A DNA stretch of 64,000 bases. Source: Lysobacterales bacterium (GTDB taxonomy: Bacteria; Pseudomonadota; Gammaproteobacteria; Xanthomonadales; Xanthomonadaceae). Both the position numbers and the translations under genes were made by a program. The stretch lies in assembly GCA_020442465.1 (NCBI GenBank), contig JAGRJY010000086.1, positions 42,054 to 106,053 of the forward strand, given 5' to 3'. Of the stretch, positions 22,701 to 30,760 are shown piece by piece; the stretch's first letter is position 1, and every line of letters begins with the position of its first letter. The notes under the pieces are model-generated. The model did no database searches and had not been told where the DNA came from. It saw only the letters and a program-made list of their open reading frames with translations.

Positions 22701-25700
22701 GCGGCTCCACCCGCAGCACGAAGGAAGTCGACGATCTCGCCGAGCGTGTGCAAGGCAGACAGCGCTGCACGATCCACCTTCGGCATGCTCGGGGCGCGTT
22801 CGTCCAACGCAGCGAGAATCTCCACCCGCTTGATGGAATCGATCCCCAGGTCGCCTTCGAGATCCATGTCGAGCTTGAGCATGTCGACCGGGTAGCCGGT
22901 CTTCTCCGACACCACGCTGAGCATCAAGACCTCGAGATCGATCGATGTGGATGCACCGGCCGTGGAAACGGCCATGGCGGCCCGGTCGGTCGAGGCGCCC
23001 GTCGTGCCACCCACCGATCGCAGGTAGTCCACGATTTCCGCTAGGGTGTGCATGGCCGAAAGCGCGGCCCGATCCACCTTCGGCATGCCGGGGACGCGTT
23101 CGTCCACGGCAGCAAGGATCTCGACACGCTTGATCGAGTCAATGCCCAAGTCGCCTTCGAGATCCATGTCGAGCTTGAGCATGTCGACCGGATAGCCGGT
23201 CTTCTCCGAGACGACGCCGAGCATCAGCGCTTCGAAGTCGACCGGAGGCGAGGCGCTCGCACCGTTGGAGGCCGGCGAGACGGCGGGCCCATTCGCTGCC
23301 TTGTCGGGTGTGGTTTCGGGCGCTGCCGGCACGACCGACGCAGCAGGCGTGGACACAGTCGCCACGGCGGGCACAGGTGCGGCGGCGACAGAGGTGGCGA
23401 TGGCGTGCGCGGGCATCGGCGCAGGCATTGGCACTGCGGGCACCGTCAGCGATGCAACGCCGGGAACGCCGTCAAGACCCGCAGCACCCGCCGCACCGAG
23501 GTTCTGCAGCGCCGAGGCGGCGAGCTGCAGGTAGGCCGCGTGGCTGTCGAACATCGCACGCTGGAAGGCAGCGTGCGCGGCGGCGGTCTGTTGTTGCTGG
23601 TCCTGGAACGCCTGCAGCCAGGCAGCACTGACCATGGGTGCGTTCGGCGCCGACGTGGCCGGCGCGGACGAGGTCGGCGCAGGCGCGCCAGGAACATTCG
23701 ATTCGGGCTTCACGGCGGCACTCTGAACAGGGACTTGGACTGCCGCGACAGGACGCGGCGGATTGGGTTTCGGCAGGCTTGCCGGGTCCGTCGGTGGGTA
23801 GGGCTTGCCGTAGTTGCTGCCGTTGATCGGCAGGGCGAGCCCCTTGGGCTTCGCCGGAGCGAGCACAGGTGCTTCGTCGGCGAACAGTTTCTGCAGGGAC
23901 ACCGGGACGCCGGCAGCGGCGACGCGGGCCAGTCCGATCAGCAACGACTCCAGCCCGGACTTGCCCTTGCGATCGAGCGCGACGGCGCGATGTTCCCGGC
24001 CGTCGAGAATCGCACCCACCAGACCGGTGAGCACGGAGGCCGGGCCGACTTCGACAAACGTGCGCGCACCCAGCGCATGGAGGGCTTCCACGCACTCGAC
24101 GAATCGCACCGGCTCGGCGAGCTGGGCCGCGAGCGCGGCGCGCAGTGCTTTCGCGCCCCTGCCATACGGCGCCGCAGTGGCATTCGCGACCACCGGTCGC
24201 GTCGGCGCCGATACCTTGATGGCATCCAACGCCTTGGCAAAGGGGCCGCAGGCAGCCGCCACGATTTTCGAGTGGAAGGCCGTGGCGACCGGCAGGCGTT
24301 TGCCGGCGATGCCCCGCTTTGCGAGTTCGGCTTCGAGCGCCTCGATGGATGCCACGGCGCCGGAGACGATGACCTGGTTCGGCGCGTTGTGATTCGCGAC
24401 GACCAGATCGTGGCCCTCGATGAGCTCGCGCGCCCTGGCGATCGACATCGAAAGTGCGAGCATCGCGCCGGGTGCCTTCGCAGCTTCCCGCATCACCTGG
24501 CCGCGATGGCGTGCCGCCTCGAGCAACGCGCCGGCGTCGAACGCGCCGGCGGCGTGCAATGCCGTCAGCTCACCAAAGCTGTGTCCAGCGTACATGTCGC
24601 CTTGAACACCCAGTTCACGCAACACGTCCAGCAGGGCCAGCGACGCGCATCCGATCGCCGGCTGCGCGACCTGGGTCTGGGTCAGACGCTGGGCGTCTGC
24701 GGCACGCGCGTCGGCCGAAAACTTCGGCGTCGGGAAGACGCAGGACGGCAGCGACTGCGCGTCGTCGACGGGCAAGCCGGCGGCGCGATCCCACACGGTC
24801 CGAGCGGTGGGAAAATGCATGGCGAGCTCGGCGCCCATGCCCGGGTACTGGCTGCCCTGCCCCGGGAACAGCAGCGCGACCTTGCCTTCGTGCGCGCCCA
24901 CGCCGTAGCTCGTTCCGTCGGGCAGGCTGAACGCGGCATGCGAATCGGCTTCGATCCGCGCAAGCGCCGCATCCAGCCGCTTGTCGAACTCGCCGCGCGT
25001 GGCGGCGACGATGCACAGACGGTGGTTCGCCTCGCCCCAGGCATCCCGACTCTCGCGGCAGAGCTCGGCCAGCGGCCGCGCATCGGCGCGCACGGCGCGA
25101 ACCGCGTCCAGCAGAGTCTTCGCATCGGTGGCGCTCGCGGCAAACAGGTCATGTCCACGCGCATGCAAACGCGGCGGCCGCGCCGACGAACCGACGTATT
25201 CCTCAAGCGTGACATGGAAATTCGAGCCACCGAACCCGAACGCCGACACCGAGGCGCGGCGCGGATGCACGTCGTCGCGAAACCACGGGCGCGCTTCGGT
25301 ATTGATGTGGAACGGGCTGTTGGGCAGGTCCAACTTCGGGTTCGGCGCCTGCACCTTGATCGTTGGCGGCAGCACCTTGTGGTGCAGCGCCATGACTGCC
25401 TTGAACAGGCCGGCCGCTCCGGCCGCAGCCTTGGTATGCCCGATCTGGCTCTTGACCGAGCCCAGCGCACACCACTGCTTGCGCGCACCGCCAGCCGGCG
25501 CGAACACCTGGCGCAGGCCTTCGAACTCGGCGACGTCGCCGGCCTTGGTGCCGGTGCCGTGTGCCTCCATGAGTTCGACCGTTTCCGGCCCGTAGCCTGC
25601 CTGCTCGTAGGCGCGGCGCAGGGCCTTGGCCTGGCCTTCGGACACCGGTGCATACACCGACTTCGAGCGGCCGTCCGACGAGGTGCCGATGCCACGCACC

Positions 25701-26593
25701 ACGGCGTAGATGCGATCGCCGTCGCGCTCGGCGTCTTCGAGTCGCTTCAGCGCCACCATGCCAAGGCCTTCGCCCAGCATGGTGCCGTCAGCCTGGTCGC
25801 TGAACGGGCGGCAGTCGCCGCTCGGCGACAGCGCAGGCGTCTTCGAGAAACACATGTACATGAAGATGTCGTTGAGCGTATCGACGCCGCCGGCGATCAC
25901 CAGGTCGCTGTGGCCCAGCTGCAGCTCGTTCGCCGCCATCGACAACGCGCTGAAACTCGATGCGCACGCCGCGTCGGTGACGCAGTTGGTGCCGCCGAGA
26001 TTGAGCCGGTTCGCAATGCGGCCGGCGACGACATTGCCCAGCAGGCCGGGAAAGCTCGCTTCCTGCCATGGCACGTACTCGGCGGCGATGCGATCACAAG
26101 CCGCCTGCACCTCGGATTCGGGCAGCCCCGACTCGCGCAGCGCCTTGACCCACACCGGACGCTGCAAGCGCGAAACCATGCTGAACAACAACTCCTGGGC
26201 GCTCGTCACACCCAGGATCACCGAAGTGCGCGAACGGTCTGCGGTGTCGAACTGCGCACCGAGCGCATCCTGCAGCACCTGCTGGGCGAGGATCAGCGCC
26301 AGCAGCTGCGAGGTATCGGTCGCCGGCACGGTAGACGGCGGCACGCCCCAGGCCAGCGCATCGAAATCGACCTTGTCGAGAAATCCGCCACGGCGCGCGT
26401 ACGTCTTGTCCGGCGCGCTGGGATCAGCATCGTAATAGTCGTCGATCAGCCAATGGCCCGACGGCACGTCGGTGAGCAGATCCTGCCCGGCAAGGATGTC
26501 GCGCCAGAATCCGCGTGCGTCCCTCGAGCCGGGAAACAGGGCGCTGACACCGACGATGGCGATCGGCGAGAAGTTGGACTTGCTGCGGGTCAT
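19784..26593 (-). CDS. pfaA: Polyunsaturated fatty acid synthase PfaA (KS-AT-4xACP-KR-DH)
   Basis: A 2269-aa multidomain subunit. Ketosynthase with Cys210 (DAACASS), His345 (EAHGTGT) and His386 (KSQIGHTKAA); malonyl-type acyltransferase with GHSFGE (Ser672) and TAFHSK (His774); Ala/Pro linkers; four acyl-carrier domains of about 100-residue period, each with GDLGIDSIKRVEIL, phosphopantetheine serines at about 1153, 1253, 1352 and 1451; ketoreductase with GGGRGV (about 1730) and Tyr1915 (GQADYAMANE); C-terminal hotdog dehydratase with His2027 (HxxxGxxxxP) and Asp2189 (DxxxQ). The tandem ACPs hold the growing chain. No phosphopantetheinyl transferase (PfaE) is in this window, so activation must come from elsewhere. 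Second gene of the pfaD-pfaA-pfaC operon. Confidence 0.96.
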   Translation of the reverse strand: MTRSKSNFSPIAIVGVSALFPGSRDARGFWRDILAGQDLLTDVPSGHWLIDDYYDADPSAPDKTYARRGGFLDKVDFDALAWGVPPSTVPATDTSQLLALILAQQVLQDALGAQFDTADRSRTSVILGVTSAQELLFSMVSRLQRPVWVKALRESGLPESEVQAACDRIAAEYVPWQEASFPGLLGNVVAGRIANRLNLGGTNCVTDAACASSFSALSMAANELQLGHSDLVIAGGVDTLNDIFMYMCFSKTPALSPSGDCRPFSDQADGTMLGEGLGMVALKRLEDAERDGDRIYAVVRGIGTSSDGRSKSVYAPVSEGQAKALRRAYEQAGYGPETVELMEAHGTGTKAGDVAEFEGLRQVFAPAGGARKQWCALGSVKSQIGHTKAAAGAAGLFKAVMALHHKVLPPTIKVQAPNPKLDLPNSPFHINTEARPWFRDDVHPRRASVSAFGFGGSNFHVTLEEYVGSSARPPRLHARGHDLFAASATDAKTLLDAVRAVRADARPLAELCRESRDAWGEANHRLCIVAATRGEFDKRLDAALARIEADSHAAFSLPDGTSYGVGAHEGKVALLFPGQGSQYPGMGAELAMHFPTARTVWDRAAGLPVDDAQSLPSCVFPTPKFSADARAADAQRLTQTQVAQPAIGCASLALLDVLRELGVQGDMYAGHSFGELTALHAAGAFDAGALLEAARHRGQVMREAAKAPGAMLALSMSIARARELIEGHDLVVANHNAPNQVIVSGAVASIEALEAELAKRGIAGKRLPVATAFHSKIVAAACGPFAKALDAIKVSAPTRPVVANATAAPYGRGAKALRAALAAQLAEPVRFVECVEALHALGARTFVEVGPASVLTGLVGAILDGREHRAVALDRKGKSGLESLLIGLARVAAAGVPVSLQKLFADEAPVLAPAKPKGLALPINGSNYGKPYPPTDPASLPKPNPPRPVAAVQVPVQSAAVKPESNVPGAPAPTSSAPATSAPNAPMVSAAWLQAFQDQQQQTAAAHAAFQRAMFDSHAAYLQLAASALQNLGAAGAAGLDGVPGVASLTVPAVPMPAPMPAHAIATSVAAAPVPAVATVSTPAASVVPAAPETTPDKAANGPAVSPASNGASASPPVDFEALMLGVVSEKTGYPVDMLKLDMDLEGDLGIDSIKRVEILAAVDERVPGMPKVDRAALSAMHTLAEIVDYLRSVGGTTGASTDRAAMAVSTAGASTSIDLEVLMLSVVSEKTGYPVDMLKLDMDLEGDLGIDSIKRVEILAALDERAPSMPKVDRAALSALHTLGEIVDFLRAAGGAAVPAPAIVAAPASATAAPAIDLEALMLGVVAEKTGYPVDMLKLDMDLEGDLGIDSIKRVEILAALDERAPSMPKVDRAALSALHTLGEIVDYLRAAGGSAAPAPMPVGAAAPVAASTAVDLEAMMLEVVAEKTGYPVDMLKLDMDLEGDLGIDSIKRVEILAALDERAPSLPKVDRAALSALHTLGEIVDHLRSAGGEASHAIAEPATQAGGTAAATAAAPALGRYALQWIDTPASGLAMAGLLGGSRVWVTGDPARNALLVDALRLRGVNAQASDAPPASANACIFLGGLRDAADIDAAKTVNREAFALARQLAKHADHQRVLFVTVQDTGGSFGLGDGDALRAWSAGLPALIKTAALEWPKAVVKAIDIERGQRDDKAVFAALADELLLGGGEIEVALGAQGQRRSLLSVSVRATAAKSVMEQGDVVVVSGGGRGVTAACLKAWAADVKLRFVLLGRTELENEPASCHAAADEPALKAALLKETGKSKPSTPAELQSRVNAILANRELAATMDALRKAGAEARYESVDVADAEALSSVLDLVRRDWGPIRGVVHAAGVLADKRIAEKTDAQFDRVFDTKIDGLRALLQATSDDPLKLLAVFSSVSARCGNTGQADYAMANEVLAKVMQAEARRRPELRVKSLGWGPWEAGMVSPQLKKRFAELGVPMIPLEVGARMFVDEMNDASDTVELVLGGAPRAEALLFDGAKQRVHTLEVRVHRDSHDYLNGHAVNGMPVVPVVLVAEWLSRAARSFRPGLVLSSLRDLKVLKGIRLGGFEGEGDRFLIEATPVANGAESSLQLVVKDAHGTAYYTARAELHAANAPGEQGMPELPLDPWQGEPLYQNLLFHRDKFELIESVRGISDQGVGATLRGVDAAGWTFGPWQLDVAALDGGLQLAVLYGQRMLGGPNLPTSIAELRSYTEAPVDGPVHAQAYRRKVSDTSITTDILFTDREGRRFAELLGVQNHALPRA
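22112..23245 (-). repeat. Four tandem acyl-carrier-protein repeats in pfaA
   Basis: Four nearly identical segments with a period close to 300 bases encode residues about 1117-1494. Each carries the core EKTGYPVDMLKLDMDLEGDL and ends PKVDRAALSALHTLGEIVD or a close variant. Linkers of Ala/Pro between them differ. The near identity indicates recent duplication or gene conversion. Confidence 0.9.
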
Positions 26594-26694
26594 ACGGAGT
26601 TCCGAGTGGGATCAGCGGACCCTGCGCGCAGACGCGCCGAGTCTCGGGGAAACGAAGAGTGAGGAAGCCCGACTGCCGCGTGCGTCCACGTCGA

Positions 26695-28338
26695 TCAGGC
26701 CAGCGGACGCGGCCGGAAGTCGAAACAGGCCGGCGGAATCGGTAGGCCGTAGCAGCGCAACTGCTGCGCGCGGCTGACCACCGCAGCGCCTTCCAGCAAG
26801 TTCAGGGCGACCTGGCCGGCGTGACGCTGATCGGCTGATTCGAGAAATGAGCCTTCAACCCAGCGGTTGAACGCGCCCATCGCCGGACCACACCAGATCT
26901 GGTAGTCGCTGTCGCGCTCGGCCACGCCATCGATCGCCCAGCGGCTGGACAGACCCAGATAGGCGCGAAACACCAAGGCCATCCTGTGCTTGCCGTCGCG
27001 CTCGGCGCGCTCGACCTGAGCCGGATCGCGCGACATCCAAAAAGACCGCGTCGACACCCATGCTTCGTCGAAGCTGGCCCGCAGCATGGTCTGCTCGACC
27101 TTTTCCCGCTCGGATGCGGGGATGGCTTCCAGCGATGCGTGACTGCGATACAGGTCATACAGTTTGCGCGCGCGCGGCGCGAACAGGCTGCCGCGCTTCA
27201 GCACCTGGACCTCGACGCCCATTTCGAACATGTCGGCGGCCGGCGCCATGGTCACATCGGCCATGCCAACCTGGGCGAGCTTGGCGCGACCGCTGGCATG
27301 CAGGCCGCTCTCGACGCAGCCCTGGTTCACCGAACCGGTCTGGACGAAGTCGGCACCCAAGGCAAACGCCGCGGCCAGGGACGACGGCGTACCCAGCCCG
27401 CCTGCCGCGCCCACATGGATCGGTTCGGCATACCCGCGCTCGGCGGCGATGCGGTCGCGCAGGAGAAGAATGCTCGGCAGCAGCGCCGTCAGCGGGCGGT
27501 TATCGGTGTGCCCGCCCGAGTCTGCCTCGCAGGTGATGTCGGTGGCGACCGGCACGCGTTCGGCCAGGCGAGCCTCTTCTGCGGTGATTTCACCCCGGGC
27601 GAGCAGCTCAGCCAGCAGTTTCGCCGGTGCCGGCAGCAGAAAGTGACGCGCCACTTCCTCCCGCGAAATCTTGCCGACGACGCGATGGCGTCGCTCGATC
27701 GAGCCGTCCGCCCGTTCACGCAGGCCACTGACGGCGTAGCGCACGATCGGTGCGGTCAGCGCCATGTAGGCCGAGGCCTCGACGCAGCGTACGCCGTAGC
27801 GGATCAGCAAATCAGCCACTGCGGCCTCATGCGTCGGCTCGGCGGGGCTGTGGATCAGATTCACACCCCAGGGTCGGGCATCCCCCAGCGTCGACTTCAG
27901 CGTCTGCACGGCAGACTCGACACGACCGAGTGAGAGTCCCGCGGCGCCGAAGAAACCCATGCCGCCGATCCCCGCGATCGCGATGACCAGTTCGACGCTT
28001 GCAATACCGTTGGCCATCGCGCCTGCCAGATAGGGAAAGCGCAAGCCGTGCCGTTCGCAGAATCCCCGGTTGCCGAGCCATTCCGGATAGAGCGGCGGCA
28101 GACTGGCGACGACCTCGACGTCCCCCGAGCGCAATGACTCCGCGGGCATCGCCCGGCCTCCGAGGCCCAACCCCAGCCCGCCATGGGCGGGATCACGCAG
28201 CACGTGCACCGACTCGCGCACCTCGGCCGCTGTCTGGGCCAAGTCCTCAGAAGACAAGGCCGCGGGGCGGGGGCCGGCCTCCCAGCGGAGCAGGCGCGAC
28301 GGCGTGGCGGGATTCAAGGCAGCGGAAAAATTTGGCAC
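26695..28338 (-). CDS. pfaD: PfaD enoyl reductase of the polyunsaturated fatty acid synthase
   Basis: A 547-aa flavin-dependent TIM-barrel enoyl reductase (2-nitropropane-dioxygenase fold). Conserved PfaD blocks are present: YLAGAMANGIASVELVIA, GVNLIHSPAEP, EASAYMALT, DITCEADSGGHTDNRPL, HVGAAGGLGTP, VTMAPAADMFEMGVEVQVL and AYLGLSSRW. The only start that keeps the conserved N-terminus (VLRDPAHGGLGLG) is a GTG at 28338 with no clear ribosome site; the next ATG is far inside. That GTG lies within a dyad next to the divergent TetR gene, so the regulator could block initiation. First gene of the Pfa operon, 101 bases before pfaA. Confidence 0.94.
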   Translation of the reverse strand: MPNFSAALNPATPSRLLRWEAGPRPAALSSEDLAQTAAEVRESVHVLRDPAHGGLGLGLGGRAMPAESLRSGDVEVVASLPPLYPEWLGNRGFCERHGLRFPYLAGAMANGIASVELVIAIAGIGGMGFFGAAGLSLGRVESAVQTLKSTLGDARPWGVNLIHSPAEPTHEAAVADLLIRYGVRCVEASAYMALTAPIVRYAVSGLRERADGSIERRHRVVGKISREEVARHFLLPAPAKLLAELLARGEITAEEARLAERVPVATDITCEADSGGHTDNRPLTALLPSILLLRDRIAAERGYAEPIHVGAAGGLGTPSSLAAAFALGADFVQTGSVNQGCVESGLHASGRAKLAQVGMADVTMAPAADMFEMGVEVQVLKRGSLFAPRARKLYDLYRSHASLEAIPASEREKVEQTMLRASFDEAWVSTRSFWMSRDPAQVERAERDGKHRMALVFRAYLGLSSRWAIDGVAERDSDYQIWCGPAMGAFNRWVEGSFLESADQRHAGQVALNLLEGAAVVSRAQQLRCYGLPIPPACFDFRPRPLA

Positions 28339-28346
28339 TGAGTGTC
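28334..28346. promoter_or_regulatory. Candidate TetR operator between pfaD and its divergent regulator
   Basis: GGCACT-G-AGTGTC is an imperfect dyad (5 of 6 pairs) lying across the pfaD GTG and about 35 bases before the TetR ATG. The two start codons are only 42 bases apart, and the spacer also contains AT-rich GCAGTTATATCC, a possible -10 for either direction. Binding by the TetR protein is inferred from position. Confidence 0.45.
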
Positions 28347-28380
28347 ACTTTGTTGGGCGCGCAGTTATATCCTTGCGCCA

Positions 28381-28977
28381 ATGAAAAAGCCACTGACACC
28401 CGTCCGCGCGCAGAAGAAACACCGGAACCGCAACGCCCTGATCGAGGCGGGAAATCGCCGTTTTCATCAATTCGGCTACGAATCGACGACGATCGACGAC
28501 ATTTGCGCTGATGCCGGGATCAGCAGGCGAAGCTTTTTCCGCTACTTTCCGAGCAAGGAGGCGCTGGCGTTTCCGCAGCGCGCCGAGCGTCTTGCGCACT
28601 TCCGCGCGCTGCTCCGCGGCAACCCGACCGAGTCTCCGTTCGCCACCCTGCGTCGCATCGCCAAGCAGTTCGCCGACGCCTACACCGCGCACCGCGAATC
28701 ACTGATTGCCCAGCAGGAGTTGATCCAGACCTCCCCCGCCCTGCTCGCCACCGAGCACGACATCGATCGCGAGTGGGAAGAGGCGCTCGAAGAAGAGTTC
28801 TTGCTTCGGCTCGGCGACGTGTCCGACGCCGCACTGCGCGCCAAAGTCACCGCGGGCGCACTGATCGGCGTGATTCGCGCAACGTTGCGCTACTGGTTCG
28901 ACCAAGGCGGAGAACCTGACCTGGCGCGCCTCGGCGCGGCAGCGATCGATGCGCTGGAACGCGGCTTCATACGTTGA
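28381..28977 (+). CDS. TetR-family regulator, probably of the Pfa operon
   Basis: A 198-aa TetR protein starting MKKPLTPVRAQKKHRNR. The DNA-binding domain is typical: NRNALIEAGNRRFHQFGYES, TTIDDICADAGISRRSFFRYFPSKEAL. The C-terminal ligand domain is divergent, as always in this family. An ATG 13 codons upstream (28342) would overlap the pfaD start and is less likely. Head-to-head placement with pfaD and the dyad between them suggest it represses the Pfa operon, perhaps in response to an acyl-CoA or acyl-ACP, as FabR/FadR-like TetR proteins do. That ligand is a guess. Confidence 0.88.
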   Translation: MKKPLTPVRAQKKHRNRNALIEAGNRRFHQFGYESTTIDDICADAGISRRSFFRYFPSKEALAFPQRAERLAHFRALLRGNPTESPFATLRRIAKQFADAYTAHRESLIAQQELIQTSPALLATEHDIDREWEEALEEEFLLRLGDVSDAALRAKVTAGALIGVIRATLRYWFDQGGEPDLARLGAAAIDALERGFIR

Positions 28978-29122
28978 AGGGTGGCAAGCGCACACCGAAC
29001 CACCCAGGCCCGCCGCAAAACATGCCCGGGCGGAACGCCGGGCGACCGGGTCGCGTCCCCGGCGCGCCTTGAAGCACGCAGGGAATGCCCTTCCCGGGCT
29101 TTCTCACTGCGCAACTGATGAC

Positions 29123-29482
29123 TCAGGCGAGCGCGTACGCAGCCAGGGCGATGGTGGCCGGCACCGTCTGGATGAAGAAGATCTTCCGCATCACCGTTGC
29201 GCCGCCCACCAGCCCGGCGACCGCCACGCAGGCAAGGCCAAACATCATCAGCGCCCGGGCAATCGCCGGTTCCGGCCAGAGGAAGCCGAACGCGATTGCC
29301 GCGACCAGAAAACCGTTGTAGCAGCCCTGGTTCACCATCAGCGGTGCGACCAGCTCGACCTTTTGCGCGTCCATGCGGAACACCTTGGCGCCGCGCGTTC
29401 TGAACAGCACCGTTTCGAGCAATACGATGTAGACATGGATCAGCAGAACCAATCCGGCGAAGATCTGGGCGACGAGCAACAT
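29123..29482 (-). CDS. DUF1304 family membrane protein
   Basis: A 119-aa integral membrane protein with four hydrophobic segments: residues about 2-24, 50-67, 74-95 and 100-118. The motif LFRTRGAKVF between helices 1 and 2 and NQGCYNGFLVAAI at the second helix are typical of DUF1304. The function of the family is not known. It diverges from a TetR gene, with 55 bases between, so it is likely controlled by it. Confidence 0.85.
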   Translation of the reverse strand: MLLVAQIFAGLVLLIHVYIVLLETVLFRTRGAKVFRMDAQKVELVAPLMVNQGCYNGFLVAAIAFGFLWPEPAIARALMMFGLACVAVAGLVGGATVMRKIFFIQTVPATIALAAYALA

Positions 29483-29525
29483 GAGCGCCTCTCGAGGGCT
29501 GTTGGCGAATGGGACTGAAACAATA

Positions 29526-29540
29526 CATAATTACGTTATG
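29526..29540. promoter_or_regulatory. Palindromic candidate operator between DUF1304 gene and TetR gene
   Basis: CATAA-TTACG-TTATG: perfect 5-bp arms separated by 5 bases, extendable to CATAAY/RTTATG. The right arm contains the ATG of the TetR gene and the dyad sits upstream of the DUF1304 start, the expected place for autoregulation and control of the neighbour. Confidence 0.55.
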
Positions 29541-30224
29541 GTAAACAAGCCCCCCAGCAAGGCACGTCGAAAAGCGTCCGGCGAGTCCGATCCGGACCGT
29601 GCGGATCGCCGGCGTGAAAACGGCGAGCAGACCCGCGCCGCGCTGAAGCGCGCCGGTCGAGTGCAGTTCGGAACGCTTGGTTTCGAAGCGGCATCGGTCA
29701 CCTCCCTGTGCGAGGCCGCTGGCGTGACCGCGGGTGCGCTGTATCACCACTTCGGCGACAAGAAGGGGCTATTCGCCGCGGTCGCGGAAGACCTCGACAT
29801 CGAATTGGTCAGACTGGCCGGACAAGCGCGCGACAAGACGCTCAGCCTGGGCGGGGACGGCTGGGCGGCTTTCCTCGCCTCAATCGACGCGCTGCTGCTC
29901 GCCGGGCCCGATCCGGGCAGGCGTCGCATCGGCCTGGTCGAAGCCTCGGCCGTACTGGGCGCCGAGGCGTGGATCGAAATCCGCAAGCGCCACGGCCTCG
30001 GCGCGCTGGTCCAAACCATGGAGCAGCTGCAGTCGCTCGGCCTGATCGAGCCGGGCGACAGCTTGCGCCGCGCCAGACTGGTCCTCGGCCTGGTCTACGG
30101 TGCGATGGAAACCCTGCCCGCCGCCGCGACGGCAGATCACGAAGCCGTGCGCGACACGCGGCGGCACGTGCACGCCATGTTGGAGGGACTGCGGCGCGTC
30201 GGAACTCCCGGCGAATCCGCCTGA
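29538..30224 (+). CDS. TetR-family transcriptional regulator
   Basis: A 228-aa protein beginning MVNKPPSKARRKASGES. The helix-turn-helix is clear: RAALKRAGRVQFGTLGFEA, then ASVTSLCEAAGVTAGALYHH followed by FGDKKGLF. The C-terminal half (RRIGLVEASAVLGAEAWIEIRKRHGLGAL) resembles the subgroup with TetR_C-like helical domains that sit beside DUF1304 genes. The start at 29538 is chosen over an upstream ATG (29481), which would overlap the divergent gene's start. The dyad at 29526-29540 covers the start codon, suggesting autorepression. Confidence 0.88.
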   Translation: MVNKPPSKARRKASGESDPDRADRRRENGEQTRAALKRAGRVQFGTLGFEAASVTSLCEAAGVTAGALYHHFGDKKGLFAAVAEDLDIELVRLAGQARDKTLSLGGDGWAAFLASIDALLLAGPDPGRRRIGLVEASAVLGAEAWIEIRKRHGLGALVQTMEQLQSLGLIEPGDSLRRARLVLGLVYGAMETLPAAATADHEAVRDTRRHVHAMLEGLRRVGTPGESA

Positions 30225-30705
30225 CGGGACGGGAGATCCCACGGCGCGCGCCGACGCGAACCGTCCGTGCGATGCACGGCTTGTCGAATCCGACGATATC
30301 CGGCCGGCCAGCCGGCAGGTGAGCAGGTGGGCGGCGAATGGGCAGTCCGCGCAGCTGCCGCGCAACTTCCTGACTGCCGACAATTGCCTTCCGGCAGCGG
30401 GCCGTAGTTCCGGAGAAGCTCGCGCGCACTCGCCGCGCCAAGCTGATCGCAGGGCAGATTCGAATTCGCCGCCGCTGCTGCAAGCCGTAGCGCGTGGACG
30501 TCCGTCCCACCGCCTTGCCCCCTCTTTCGCCCGCCGTTCTGGACGCATCCCGGCCGGCTTCTTCGCGATGCGCTTGGGCAAAGCTCTTCCTCGACTCAGA
30601 CGATGGCGCAACCGATGAACGACGGCCTGCGATGCGTGCGTCCGGCGCCAGGGACATGCAAGGCTCGTCGGGTGATGGCGCAGCATGGGCCCATCGACAA
30701 GAAAA
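30225..30705. other. Non-coding stretch, nothing recognised
   Basis: Between the TetR stop and the protease terminator lie about 480 bases with only low-complexity shadow reading frames. No ribosome site with a family-like protein, no tRNA and no obvious repeat was seen. Base composition is like the surroundings. Confidence 0.5.
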
Positions 30706-30731
30706 CGGGGCGGCTGTCTCCAGCCGCCCCG
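30706..30731 (-). terminator. Rho-independent terminator of the protease gene
   Basis: Perfect 11-bp arms CGGGGCGGCTG (30706-30716) and CAGCCGCCCCG (30721-30731) with a TCTC loop. Read leftward the stem is followed by TTTTC. It is 30 bases after the protease stop. Confidence 0.9.
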
Positions 30732-30760
30732 CGGTTGCTACGTCACGATGCAGCGGACGA

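Noticed and set aside
22112..23245. Regular repeats that might be taken for CRISPR or a repeat element
   Set aside because: They are in-frame acyl-carrier domains of pfaA, about 300 bases apart.
23048..26662. Very long open frame on the plus strand opposite pfaA
   Set aside because: It is the mirror of a high-GC coding frame. The predicted protein is Arg/His/Gly-rich with no fold, and pfaA on the other strand has intact catalytic motifs.
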